From contig CASFDK010000020.1 in NCBI GenBank assembly GCA_949293415.1, positions 1-49,271 on the forward strand: a stretch of DNA of 49,271 bases, written 5' to 3'. Source of the stretch: an uncultured Verrucomicrobiota bacterium (GTDB lineage Bacteria > Verrucomicrobiota > Verrucomicrobiia > Opitutales > Intestinicryptomonadaceae). The notes under the pieces were generated by a model. The model was not told where the DNA came from and did not search any database. It saw nothing but the letters and a program-made list of their open reading frames with translations. Position numbers and translations under genes: made by a program. Shown in pieces: positions 25,044 to 34,010 of the stretch (within the stretch, counting starts at the first letter, position 1; each line of letters begins with the position of its first letter).

Positions 25044-26555
25044 CTAACCTTCGGATTTTTCCGCTTTCGCGGACTGTCCGCCGTCGCCGAACGCCTCTTT
25101 GAAGAAAAGCCATTTGTCGTCTTCGGATTGGTCTTTCATATCGTTTTCGTCCCAGCCGCCGCCGAGAGCCGCATAAAGCGAAATTACATTCGATATGAAA
25201 AGCTGGCGCGCGGCAATCTGCGTCTGCTCGGAAGAAAGCATTGAACGCTGCGTGTCGAGCAAGTCGAGAAATTCGATTTCGCCCTCCTCGTAGAGCTTCG
25301 ACGACAAATCGAAAGCCTTTTGGTTGTTTGCCACAAGTTTGTTGATAATGGAAATTCTCGCGCGTTCCTTTTGCGCCGAAACGAGCGCGTCCTCCACTTC
25401 TTTTGCCGCTTTCAACACGGCGGCATCCCACGAAATGCCCGCAGCCTCGGTCAGGGCTTTCTGGAGTTTTACGTTGAAATAAGTCTTGCCCGAGTGGAAC
25501 AAGTTCCAACTGACGCTCGGACCTACCGACCAAGTTCCGTACTGGTTCTGGACGAGCTTCCCGATTTCGGGGGCTTGGTAGGAAATCTGCCCCGTGACCG
25601 AAAACTTCGGGTAGAAATCGGCCTTTGCGTTGCCGATTTTCGCGACCGCCGCGTGCAGTTTGTTTTCGGCGGCTACAATGTCGGGACGGCGGCGCAGCAA
25701 ATCGGCGGGGACGGACTTTGGCACGAATTTTTCCAGCGCGGGCAAATCGCGCAGCTGCGCCAATTCGCCTTCGAGCGAGCCCGTTGGCAGCGCGAGCAGA
25801 TATTCCAGCGAATGCCTTGCGAGCATCATTTTGCTTTCGAGCTGCGGCAGCTGCGCCGAAGTGTTGTCTACCTGAGCGGCGGCGCGCACGACATCCAAAT
25901 CGGATACAAAACCGTTTTTCTTGCGTCTTACGGTTACCTCATATGTTTTTTTCTGTGTTTCAAGATTTTTGCGAGTAATTACCACCTCCTGCTGATATGC
26001 ACGATACTGGAAATAATTTTTTGCAACTTCCGCTGCGAGCGAAATTTTCGCCGCGCACTTGTCGGCAAGAGCCGCCCTGTAGTCGGCGACCGCCGCCTCT
26101 ATGCCCCTGCGGGTACCGCCGAATATGTCGAGTTCCCAGCTTGCCTTCGCTCCCGCCGACCACGACTGGTGCGAGGTATCGATTTTCCCGCCCTCCTTGA
26201 ACGATGCGTCCGCGTCGAGCGACGGAAAGAAGCCGCTCTGCGTTATGCCGAGAGTGGAGCGCGCCTGTTTGATTTTCGCCACCGCCGAAGCCAAGTCCAA
26301 GTTGCGTTCGAAAGCGCGTTCGACAAGCGACACAAGCGTTTCGTCGCCGAACAGCTTCCACCATTCCGCCAACTGCGCCTCGGAAACGTCGCCCATCACC
26401 CCCGCAAGTCCGCGTGTTTTCTCGGTGTCGGTATTGACGTAGTTTTGCGCCAGAGCGTCGGTCTGCGGTTTCTCGAAATCCGGACCTACCATGCAGCCGC
26501 AAAGCGCGGCACAGGAAATTGCCAACGATATTTTCTGCCGAAATTTATTATTCAT
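25044..26555 (-). CDS. TolC/NodT-family outer membrane efflux lipoprotein
   Basis: A 503-residue outer-membrane channel of the NodT type. Residues 1-21 are a lipoprotein signal with lipobox LCGC. PDFEKPQ after it, the long coiled-coil segments (AVAKIKQARSTLG, LESKMMLARHSLEYLLALPTG) and RRRPDIVAAENKLHAAVAKIGNAKADFYPKF are typical; the last block is quoted here only in part by its key residues RRPD and YPKF. It overlaps the permease gene by 8 bases and is the last gene of the exporter operon, so it should form the outer-membrane exit for the MacA/MacB-like parts. The C-terminal tail is acidic and lysine-rich. Confidence 0.92.
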   Translation of the reverse strand: MNNKFRQKISLAISCAALCGCMVGPDFEKPQTDALAQNYVNTDTEKTRGLAGVMGDVSEAQLAEWWKLFGDETLVSLVERAFERNLDLASAVAKIKQARSTLGITQSGFFPSLDADASFKEGGKIDTSHQSWSAGAKASWELDIFGGTRRGIEAAVADYRAALADKCAAKISLAAEVAKNYFQYRAYQQEVVITRKNLETQKKTYEVTVRRKKNGFVSDLDVVRAAAQVDNTSAQLPQLESKMMLARHSLEYLLALPTGSLEGELAQLRDLPALEKFVPKSVPADLLRRRPDIVAAENKLHAAVAKIGNAKADFYPKFSVTGQISYQAPEIGKLVQNQYGTWSVGPSVSWNLFHSGKTYFNVKLQKALTEAAGISWDAAVLKAAKEVEDALVSAQKERARISIINKLVANNQKAFDLSSKLYEEGEIEFLDLLDTQRSMLSSEQTQIAARQLFISNVISLYAALGGGWDENDMKDQSEDDKWLFFKEAFGDGGQSAKAEKSEG

Positions 26556-27900
26556 ATCTGAGAGCTTCTATTGGATCGAGTCTTGCGGCTTTCCAAGCGG
26601 GATAGTACCCGAATACGACTCCGACGAAAGCCGACACGCCGACAGCCAAAACAATCGCACCGTACGAAACCGACGACGGCCAGTGCATCAAAACGGTCAT
26701 CATAACCGAAAGTCCGTGCCCGAGCGCGATGCCGAGTAACCCGCCGAGCATACAGATTACAATCGACTCCACGAGGAACTGCTTGAGGATGTCGCTTCCG
26801 CGCGCGCCGACAGCCATTCGCAGACCTATCTCGCGCGTGCGTTCGGTAACCGAAACGAGCATAATGTTCATAATGCCTATACCGCCCACGAGTAGCGAAA
26901 CGAACGCCACACACAAAAGCAGGTTTGTAATCGTCTCGGTTTGCGACGTGAAAAACTCGGAAAATTCCGCCATCGTGCGGATTCTGAAATCGTCGTCGTT
27001 TTCGGGAGCAAGCCTGTGCGATTCGCGCAAAACCTCGGTGATTTCGGCGACGGCGTCGTTTACCTTCGTCTGGTCGGGCGCGGCGATAATCAGGCTGTCC
27101 ACGTTTGCAAAACGCACGGGCGGTCGGTTTGAGCTTGACGACGACGGATAGAGGTCGAGACTGCCCACATAGAACGCCGAAGTGCTCGTCGCCGTCGTTG
27201 TGCTCGACGATGTGGAAGTGGAGCTAAGCGAAGTGCTGCCCGCGCCGCGCAGGCGCATTTTGACAGTCGTCCACGGCGCGATAACCGTATCGTCCTGGTC
27301 GAAGCCCATCATATTCGCGCCCTTCGATTTCAGCACGCCGATGATTTTAAAGACCACGTTTTGTATGCGCAAATCTCTGCCGACGGGGCTTTCGCCGTCG
27401 AAGAGCTCGCGCACAATCGTCGCACCCACAAGACACACTTTAGACCCGCGCACAACGTGGCGTTCGCCAATCGGCTCGCCCTCTTCAATCGACCAGTTCG
27501 CGATTTCCATATAGCGGTCGTTCACGCCGATTATGCTGAAAGGGCTCCAGTTTTTACTGCCGTAGATAATCTGCCCGCGCACGTTCACGACGGGCGAGAC
27601 GGCGACGACCGACGGACATCCCTTGAGAATTGCGTTGACATCGTTGAGGGTGATGTTCGCCCTGCCGCTCGAACCCGAGCTTACGCCGCTTCGGGTGATA
27701 GTCCCCGGCCAGACGCGGATTGTGTTTACGCCCATATTGGCGATGTTCTTTGCCAGCGTTTCTCGCGCGCCGTTACCGATTTCCATCAGCGAGATAACCG
27801 CGGCTATGCCTATGACAATCCCCAGCGTTGTCAGAAACGTTCTGGTTGGGTTGCGGCAGATTGCCTTCAACGCCCATTTTAATACGCGCAACTTTCTCAT
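26548..27900 (-). CDS. MacB-type ABC transporter permease
   Basis: A 450-residue inner-membrane protein. One membrane segment near the N-terminus (TFLTTLGIVIGIAAVISLM) is followed by a large periplasmic domain and three C-terminal segments, with GGIGIMNIMLVSVTERTREIG and the final PIEALRYE typical of MacB/FtsX-like permeases. Unlike E. coli MacB, the ATPase is a separate protein. The periplasmic domain carries a Ser/Thr-rich stretch (about residues 222-262). Its start overlaps the ATPase stop codon as ATGA, so translation is coupled. Such systems export macrolides, lipopeptides or virulence factors; the cargo here is unknown. Confidence 0.92.
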   Translation of the reverse strand: MRKLRVLKWALKAICRNPTRTFLTTLGIVIGIAAVISLMEIGNGARETLAKNIANMGVNTIRVWPGTITRSGVSSGSSGRANITLNDVNAILKGCPSVVAVSPVVNVRGQIIYGSKNWSPFSIIGVNDRYMEIANWSIEEGEPIGERHVVRGSKVCLVGATIVRELFDGESPVGRDLRIQNVVFKIIGVLKSKGANMMGFDQDDTVIAPWTTVKMRLRGAGSTSLSSTSTSSSTTTATSTSAFYVGSLDLYPSSSSSNRPPVRFANVDSLIIAAPDQTKVNDAVAEITEVLRESHRLAPENDDDFRIRTMAEFSEFFTSQTETITNLLLCVAFVSLLVGGIGIMNIMLVSVTERTREIGLRMAVGARGSDILKQFLVESIVICMLGGLLGIALGHGLSVMMTVLMHWPSSVSYGAIVLAVGVSAFVGVVFGYYPAWKAARLDPIEALRYE

Positions 27901-28592
27901 TTTCGCAATACGGTGTCGGACGAGATTTCACCGTCCTTGAGTTTGATGATTCGCTTCGCACTTTGGGCGACATCCATTTCGTGCGTTACGAGCACGATTG
28001 TCACGCCGTCCTTCTCGTTGATTTCGTTGAAAATCCGCAGGATTTCCTCGCTCATGCGGGTGTCGAGATTGCCCGTGGGCTCGTCGGCAAATACAATCTG
28101 CGGATGGTTGACAAGAGCCCGCGCGATTGCAACGCGCTGTTGTTGACCGCCCGAAAGGCGCGACGGCTCGTGGTCCATTCGGTCGGCAAGCCCCACGCGC
28201 TCGAGCATTGCGCGCCCCATTTCGAGCATCGTCTTTTCGGAAAGATGCGCCGCGGTATAGCCGAGCGGCATTATCACGTTTTCGAGCGCGGAGGTTCTGG
28301 AAAGCAGGTTGAAGTTCTGGAATACGAATCCGATTTTCTTGTTGCGGATGTCGGCGCGTCCGTTGTTGTCGAGCTTGGAAATTTCCTTTCCGTCGAGCCA
28401 GTACTCGCCGCCCGTGGGGCGGTCGAGACAGCCGAGAATGTTCATCAGCGTGCTCTTTCCCGAACCCGAAACGCCCGTCAGCGCGACCATTTCGCCGCGC
28501 TCCACATCGAGCGTAATCCCCTTCAATACGGGCAGCGAAATGTCGCCCATATAATAGGTTTTCTCGATTTTTTTGAGTGATATCAAACTCAT
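27897..28592 (-). CDS. MacB-type ABC transporter ATPase
   Basis: A 231-residue ABC ATPase of the LolD/MacB group. Walker A is GVSGSGKST, the signature is LSGGQQQRVAIARAL, and Walker B is IVFADEPTGNLD, followed by the switch histidine in LVTHEMD. The ATG at 28592 is chosen because it lies 7 bases after the membrane-fusion protein stop and gives the standard start; the longer frame would overlap that gene. It powers the adjacent permease. Confidence 0.94.
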   Translation of the reverse strand: MSLISLKKIEKTYYMGDISLPVLKGITLDVERGEMVALTGVSGSGKSTLMNILGCLDRPTGGEYWLDGKEISKLDNNGRADIRNKKIGFVFQNFNLLSRTSALENVIMPLGYTAAHLSEKTMLEMGRAMLERVGLADRMDHEPSRLSGGQQQRVAIARALVNHPQIVFADEPTGNLDTRMSEEILRIFNEINEKDGVTIVLVTHEMDVAQSAKRIIKLKDGEISSDTVLRK

Positions 28593-28599
28593 CGCCGTG

Positions 28600-29877
28600 C
28601 TACTTTTTCTGGACGGGCGCATTGCCCTTTCTGCGTTGCGGAACTTTCGGCATAAAGGGAGTAGACGTTGCCGACTTCTTCGCCGACATCGTTTCCACGC
28701 CGGTTACAATCTCCATTCCGGCGGAGATGTTCGGAGATTCAACGGCAGTCCACGCGCCGTCGCCAACGAGCGTCTTTACCTTCACGGGCGAAAGTTTGCC
28801 GTCCGCGCCGAGAATCCAAAGGCAGCGTCCTTCGGGAATTTCCGTTCCGACGGCGAGGTATTTTTCGTCGGGACGGAAGCGGAGCGCGGCATTGGGCACG
28901 GCAAGCGCATTATCCCTGCGGTCTACCTCGAAGCTGAGATTCGCCGAAAGATACGGCAGCAGGCGCAAACTCGAATTGTCCGTCGCAACCTCCACGACAT
29001 ACGTTACAACATTCTGCGACATCGTGGCATTGAGGCGGATTTTCTCGACCTTGCCCGCGAACTTCTCGCGCGGAAACGCGTCGACCGTGAAACTTACGCT
29101 CTGCCCTTTGCGGATTCCGCCGATGTCCGCTTCGTTGACAGAAGCCCAAACCTCCATTTTGCGCAGGTCTTTTGCTATCGAGAACAGGCTGCTCGCGCTC
29201 ATATTCGAAACAACCGTCTGCCCCACGTTCACCTTTCTGTCGATGACAACGCCGTTGACGGGGGCTTTGATTATGCAATATTCCAGATTGCGCTTCGCCT
29301 CTTTCATATTCGCTTCGGCTTGCACAACGTCGGCGTTGCTCTGCAGAATCTTGGCTTTGGCGACGTCGATTTCGGCGGTCGCCTTTTCCCATGCGGCAAG
29401 GTACGAATCGTAGGACGCCTGCGAAAGAGCCTCCGATGCGCCGAGCCGTTGCGCCCTCTTCCAGTCGCGCTCCGCCTGCCGCAGGTTCGTCTGGGCCACG
29501 ATGAGGTTCGCGTTTGCCTGCGACTGCGCGGCCTTTGCAGCCTCAAGCTTCGCGTTTGCGCTAAGGTAGTTCGACTGCTGGATTTGGTCGTCGATAAGCG
29601 CGATAACGTCGCCCTCGCAGATTTCCGAACCGTAGTCGACCTCGCGTCCGTCCTTGTCCTTTCCGAATGCGATGATTTCGCCCGAAACGCGCGCGGCGAC
29701 ATCCACCAAATCCTCGGGCTCGACAGTGCCCGTCGCGTCGATTGTCTTTACGACATCGCGCTTTTCAACCTTTGCGGTTTTAAACGAAACAGTCTCCTTG
29801 GCTTCGTTGAAAAATCCGTAATACCCCCCCGCGCCGACGCACGCCAGCACCGCCACTATAATTGACAATTTCTTCAT
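28600..29877 (-). CDS. MacA/HlyD-type periplasmic membrane-fusion protein
   Basis: A 425-residue adaptor linking the ABC transporter to the outer-membrane channel. It has an N-terminal membrane anchor (IIVAVLACVGAGGYYGFF), a biotinyl-lipoyl-like half (TGTVEPEDLVDVAARVSGEI), a long coiled-coil hairpin (about residues 100-195), the matching second half (IIKAPVNGVVIDRKVNVGQTV) and beta-barrel domains. The C-terminus is basic. GGAGG lies about 15 bases upstream of the ATG, a long spacing. It is the first gene of the four-gene exporter operon and diverges from a small HTH gene. Confidence 0.93.
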   Translation of the reverse strand: MKKLSIIVAVLACVGAGGYYGFFNEAKETVSFKTAKVEKRDVVKTIDATGTVEPEDLVDVAARVSGEIIAFGKDKDGREVDYGSEICEGDVIALIDDQIQQSNYLSANAKLEAAKAAQSQANANLIVAQTNLRQAERDWKRAQRLGASEALSQASYDSYLAAWEKATAEIDVAKAKILQSNADVVQAEANMKEAKRNLEYCIIKAPVNGVVIDRKVNVGQTVVSNMSASSLFSIAKDLRKMEVWASVNEADIGGIRKGQSVSFTVDAFPREKFAGKVEKIRLNATMSQNVVTYVVEVATDNSSLRLLPYLSANLSFEVDRRDNALAVPNAALRFRPDEKYLAVGTEIPEGRCLWILGADGKLSPVKVKTLVGDGAWTAVESPNISAGMEIVTGVETMSAKKSATSTPFMPKVPQRRKGNAPVQKK

Positions 29878-29985
29878 AAAATAAAAAAATATCCTCCAAG
29901 ACGAAATGGTTTAACGCCCCTAAAAGACGGAAGTTTCAAAATAATGCGCGCACAAGGCAACAAAATTCGCGCGGAAACATTCGGA

Positions 29986-30013
29986 TTGACAGAAAAACGG
30001 ATGTTCCCATATT
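29986..30013 (+). promoter_or_regulatory. Candidate promoter of the HTH gene, near the ATG
   Basis: Consensus TTGACA, a 16-base spacer and CATATT, with the ATG 8 bases further on at 30022. A GATAAT overlaps the start region but would need a 22-base spacer. Confidence 0.5.
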
Positions 30014-30021
30014 GATAATTT

Positions 30022-30303
30022 ATGAAAAAGACCGCAACAAAACCCCGCGAGATTGCAGTGCTCGAAAAGTTTATGAAGGAAAACGCGCTAACCCGCAGGG
30101 ACCTCGAAAAACAGCTCGGCTCGCGCTCGCGCGTGTCCGAAGTTTTGGCGGGCAAACGCCAACTTTCGATTGCGATGCTAAAGAATCTCGTCAACAACTG
30201 GGGGATGGACGCAAACGAACTCCTGCGCGAACCCGCAGCAAAGTCCGACCCCGTAGCCGTAGATTCCGAAAAGGGAGAATCGATAGTCTGGATGCTCGAC
30301 TGA
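30022..30303 (+). CDS. Small HigA-like XRE-family HTH protein
   Basis: A 93-residue DNA-binding protein. The helix-turn-helix LTRRDLEKQLGSRSRVSEVLAGKRQLSIAMLKNL (key residues: RRDL, GSRSRVSEVL, GKR) matches the C-terminal HTH of HigA-type antitoxins, which usually have about 40 more residues in front. No HigB-like toxin is beside it. It diverges from the exporter operon, so it may regulate that operon or itself. The leader has no Shine-Dalgarno site, and the promoter is so close that the mRNA may be leaderless. Confidence 0.8.
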   Translation: MKKTATKPREIAVLEKFMKENALTRRDLEKQLGSRSRVSEVLAGKRQLSIAMLKNLVNNWGMDANELLREPAAKSDPVAVDSEKGESIVWMLD

Positions 30304-30312
30304 TTTATTTTG

Positions 30313-30341
30313 TTGACCGCGTCGGTGCGGCGGCTTACTCT
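30313..30341 (+). promoter_or_regulatory. Candidate promoter of the second GH42-like gene, abutting the ATG
   Basis: TTGACC, a 17-base spacer and TACTCT; the ATG at 30348 lies 6 bases after the -10 box. The -10 match is weak. Confidence 0.4.
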
Positions 30342-30347
30342 GCACCG

Positions 30348-32861
30348 ATGGAACGAGTTTTCTGCGCTTTATTGTTGGTGGTCTGCATTCCGCTTTTCGG
30401 TAGAGTCGGCGGACAACGCACCTACAAAGTCGAGACAATCGGCGGCGTTCCCATGATTACCGAAGACGGCAAACCCGTCCGAGCAAGAATGCTCTACGTC
30501 TCGCCGCCCGATTTCAAAATTTTTCCGCCGCAACCCGAATATCCGTTTCTCGAAAAAACGGAGAGTCAATTCGAGCTTGTTTTCGCGCCGAAAGACGACA
30601 TAGAAAAACCGCTTTTCGTTCCGAATCCCGTTCCGCGCGGCGCGCCGTACGAAATTTCGTCGCTCGGGATTTCCGGTGCCGACGGCGGAAAAACCGAAGC
30701 GGCGGCGCGCGACGGCAAAAACGGCAAAATCTTCGAATGTCCTCCGCTCAGGGGCGGCGAAAAATACACGTTTAAAATGCGCGCAAAATCGGCGGCGGAA
30801 AACGGCGTGCTACTCTGCGCGTATCTCGCGGGCGGGAAGGACAAAAAAGCCCTCAAGCCCGAACCGAAAGTCTACGTCGCCGAGCAGGTGCGGCTTGCGC
30901 GCGAAGCTGGAGTAAACTTCATAACATTCCCCGTTCAGGCGGAGGATTTCTTCGGCGAAAAACCGAACTACGAATTTCTCGAAGGGAATCTGAAAACGAT
31001 TGTTTCGGCAAACCCCGACGCGCGGATAATCGTGCGCGTGCGCTGCTATCCGCCGAAGAAATGGTTCGACGAAAACCCCGACGACGTTCTGACATTTTCC
31101 GACGGCAAAAAGAGCGATGCGTTCCCGTCGATTTCGTCCGAAAAATACCGCGCACAAAGCCGCCGTGCCCTCGAACTCATAATTAAATACGCCGAAAGGC
31201 ACTACGGCAAAAACATCGCGGGCTACCACCCCGCGGGCGGAAACTCGTGCGAATGGTTCTACGGACAGTCGCACAAAAAACTGCCGTTCTCGGGCTACGA
31301 CGGGGCGACGGCGCGGGCGTGGAACAGATGGCTGCTACGCAACTATCCGTCGGACGAAGCCCTGCAAAAATCGTGGAACGACAATTCGGCGGCGCGCGAA
31401 ACCGCCGCCGTCCCGACGCAGGCGGAACGCGAAAGCCCCGTCTGCCTCATAAATCCGAAAACGCAAATGCGGCTCGCCGACTTTTTCAAATTTTGGCAGG
31501 ACGAAATGGCGGACATCGTCCTGCAACTTGCAGATGTCGTGCGGTCGAATGCGCCCGACAAGCTTTCCGTCGCGTTCTACGGTTACACGCCGGGGTTTGC
31601 GGGCTGCTACAACGGCGCGGCGAACACGGGGCACTACGCTTTTGAAAAGCTTTTGCGCTCCGACAAAATCGACATCTATTGCGGTCCGAACTGCTATAAA
31701 GGCCGCTTTTTCGGGGACGGACAAGTGGCAAACACGGTGCCCGAAACAATCGCCCGACACGGCAGGCTCTGGATCGAGGAGGACGACCTGCGCACATATC
31801 TTGCCGTACGGCAGGCGGGCGAAAAACCTTGCGGAATCAGGGGCGATAGGACCTTCGGCGAAACCAAAAGCGTCCTCTTCCGCAGTATGGCACACGAAGC
31901 CGTCCGCAACAACGGCTGCTGGTGGATGGACTTGACCGGACGCGGCTGGTTCGCCGACAAACGCCTTTGGGACATCTCCAAGCGATTCGAAAAAGTCGAA
32001 CTCGATATGCTCGAAAATCCGCGCCCGTACAAAAGCGAAGTTGCGCTTATTTTCGGAGAGGAAAGCGCGGACTTTCTCGCGCCGAAATGGGAAGGCGGCT
32101 ATATGGCGTCGGAATTTACGCGCGCGCTCCACGAAAACGTAAACAAGGAATCGGTCTCGTACGGCACGTTTCTGTTGCGCGATTTCCTCGAAAAGCCCGC
32201 CGACACAAAGCTGGATGTCTACAGCGTCGCCTACGCGCTCACAGCAAAACAGCGCGGGGCAATATTCGAACGTTCCCGTAAAATTCCGTCGGTATTCTTC
32301 TGGGCGGCGGGCTACATCGACCTCGACGGGCGCGAATTTTCGCTCAAGGCAATCGAGGAAACTACGGGCTTCAGAGTTGAAAACGCGCAGGACGGCAGAC
32401 AGAATCCGCACTACATCGCGACCGCAGAGGGCGAAAAATTGGGACTTGCAAAAGACACATATCTTTTACCCAGAAAGCACAAGTTCGCGGTTCTGCTTTC
32501 GCCGATACCGCAGGCGGGCGACAGGGTTTTGGCGGTTTACGAAAACGGGAAACCCGCCGTCGTACTGCGCGGCAAAAACGTTTTTTGCGGACTCGGCTTT
32601 TCGCCGAACGGGCTTTACAAGGCTATGTACAAAATTGCGTCCGTCCACGAATACGCCGACATTCCGTGCTCGGTGCGCGACAACGGAAAATATTTAAGCG
32701 TAGTGCCCGTTGACATACCCGATGGCGAAACGAGGAAAATTACAATAACCCCGAAATACGGCAAAACCGTTTTCGACGCAATCTCGGGCGAAAAGCTCGC
32801 CGAAGGACAATACAAAACGACGGCAAAACGCGGCGATACATTCTTCCTGCGCGTGGAATAG
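30348..32861 (+). CDS. Secreted GH42-like (clan GH-A) glycoside hydrolase, putative, 2
   Basis: An 837-residue protein with a signal peptide (MERVFCALLLVVCIPLFG). An N-terminal beta-rich region of about 150 residues precedes a GH42-like barrel. Candidate catalytic residues are E302 in NSCEWFYG and E478 in LWIEEDDLRTYL; the latter aligns with E331 of the paralogue at 1671-3581. The barrel is followed by a trimerisation-like domain (EVALIFGEESADFL onward) and C-terminal beta domains. The ATG at 30348 is chosen because the signal peptide starts there. No Shine-Dalgarno site is present. Substrate unknown; beta-galactosidase or a related exo-activity is possible. Confidence 0.7.
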   Translation: MERVFCALLLVVCIPLFGRVGGQRTYKVETIGGVPMITEDGKPVRARMLYVSPPDFKIFPPQPEYPFLEKTESQFELVFAPKDDIEKPLFVPNPVPRGAPYEISSLGISGADGGKTEAAARDGKNGKIFECPPLRGGEKYTFKMRAKSAAENGVLLCAYLAGGKDKKALKPEPKVYVAEQVRLAREAGVNFITFPVQAEDFFGEKPNYEFLEGNLKTIVSANPDARIIVRVRCYPPKKWFDENPDDVLTFSDGKKSDAFPSISSEKYRAQSRRALELIIKYAERHYGKNIAGYHPAGGNSCEWFYGQSHKKLPFSGYDGATARAWNRWLLRNYPSDEALQKSWNDNSAARETAAVPTQAERESPVCLINPKTQMRLADFFKFWQDEMADIVLQLADVVRSNAPDKLSVAFYGYTPGFAGCYNGAANTGHYAFEKLLRSDKIDIYCGPNCYKGRFFGDGQVANTVPETIARHGRLWIEEDDLRTYLAVRQAGEKPCGIRGDRTFGETKSVLFRSMAHEAVRNNGCWWMDLTGRGWFADKRLWDISKRFEKVELDMLENPRPYKSEVALIFGEESADFLAPKWEGGYMASEFTRALHENVNKESVSYGTFLLRDFLEKPADTKLDVYSVAYALTAKQRGAIFERSRKIPSVFFWAAGYIDLDGREFSLKAIEETTGFRVENAQDGRQNPHYIATAEGEKLGLAKDTYLLPRKHKFAVLLSPIPQAGDRVLAVYENGKPAVVLRGKNVFCGLGFSPNGLYKAMYKIASVHEYADIPCSVRDNGKYLSVVPVDIPDGETRKITITPKYGKTVFDAISGEKLAEGQYKTTAKRGDTFFLRVE

Positions 32862-32921
32862 CGGGCTGTCTGCCGCGAATGCGTTTCGGCGGTCGTCGAG
32901 ATGCGGCTTGTAGACAACAAC

Positions 32922-32963
32922 AAAAAAAGGGTCGCCCCGTCTTGCGGGCAACCCTTTTTTTTT
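32922..32963. terminator. Bidirectional terminator between convergent genes
   Basis: AAAAAAAGGGT and ACCCTTTTTTT enclose an inner GCCCCG/GCGGGC stem. It lies between the second GH42-like gene and the surA-like gene. Confidence 0.85.
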
Positions 32964-33020
32964 GAAAGCGATGACGTCGGTCGGCACATCGGCTTTCGCC
33001 GAGATTCGCCCGAGTTCCGC

Positions 33021-34010
33021 CTACTCGTAGTATTTCACAAAGGCATTGCGGCGCAGCCCCTCGAGCCACTTTTGGTATATCGCCTTGGCGTTCTGCTCTA
33101 CTATCGTCCATTCGATTTTTTCTCGTACATCGTCTATCGACTGAATGCCCTCGTTCTTCTTTTCCTCGACCTTGAGGATGAAAATCATATCGCCGATTTC
33201 CGTAGGCTCGGTAACGCCGCCGACATCGAGCGCGAAAACCTTCTTGTCGAGAATCGGATTAAGCTCGCCTTTTTTGTACCATCCCCATTCGCCGCCCTTT
33301 GCGGAGCTGTCGTCCTTGCTGAAACGCTTTGCAAGCTCGGCGAAATCCTCCCCGTTTTTGACGCGCTGCATTATTTCGGCGGCGAGCTTTCGGTTGTCGT
33401 CGAGAGTTGCGTACATTCCCGTTTTGAGCGTTATGAGCCTTATGTTCACGCTCGCGGGAGAATACCACTGCGACTTGTGCGCCTCGTAGTATTCCTTGAT
33501 TTTCGCGGGGCTGATTTCCGAAACCGTCTGGCGTTTCTGGTTCTGCATATAGCCGACGATTATCTCCTTTTCCTGTTCGCTGCGGAACTGTTTTACGGTC
33601 TTACCCTGCGACTGCACGAACTTCATAAACTCGGCGCGGTCGCCGTTGAATTCCCTGTTCACGTAGTCGTCGAAATGCGTGTCGAGGTACGACTGCGGAA
33701 TGGTCATCCCCTTCGACTTAAACTCCTTCACGATAAGTTCGCGGTCGACCATATTCTGCACGATTTCGCGCACATATGCGTTGACGCGGCTCGTAAATTC
33801 GAACTCCGAACGCGCCGCCGCGCGTATCTGCGGAATGAACGGCTCGACCTCTTTCATAACCTCGGCGCGCGTTATGATGCGGTCTTCGACGACCGCCAGA
33901 ATGTTGTTGTTGCCGAGCACCCGTTTGTTTTGCGAGCGCAAAAGCCCCTGCCCCGAAACCGCGCAGACGGCGAGCACGATGGCAAGAAATGCGAAAATTT
34001 TTGTCTTCAT
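33021..34010 (-). CDS. SurA-like periplasmic peptidyl-prolyl isomerase/chaperone
   Basis: A 329-residue protein with a signal peptide (MKTKIFAFLAIVLAVCAVSG). The N-terminal chaperone part contains VVEDRIITRAEV and a helical region with QNMVDRELIVKEF. One parvulin (PpiC) domain follows at about residues 185-285, marked by LAKRFSKDDSSAKGGEWGW and VFALDVGGVTEPTEIGD. It should aid outer-membrane protein folding. Its ATG overlaps the mfd stop codon as ATGA, so translation is coupled to mfd. E. coli SurA has two parvulin domains; one here is common in other phyla. Confidence 0.9.
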   Translation of the reverse strand: MKTKIFAFLAIVLAVCAVSGQGLLRSQNKRVLGNNNILAVVEDRIITRAEVMKEVEPFIPQIRAAARSEFEFTSRVNAYVREIVQNMVDRELIVKEFKSKGMTIPQSYLDTHFDDYVNREFNGDRAEFMKFVQSQGKTVKQFRSEQEKEIIVGYMQNQKRQTVSEISPAKIKEYYEAHKSQWYSPASVNIRLITLKTGMYATLDDNRKLAAEIMQRVKNGEDFAELAKRFSKDDSSAKGGEWGWYKKGELNPILDKKVFALDVGGVTEPTEIGDMIFILKVEEKKNEGIQSIDDVREKIEWTIVEQNAKAIYQKWLEGLRRNAFVKYYE

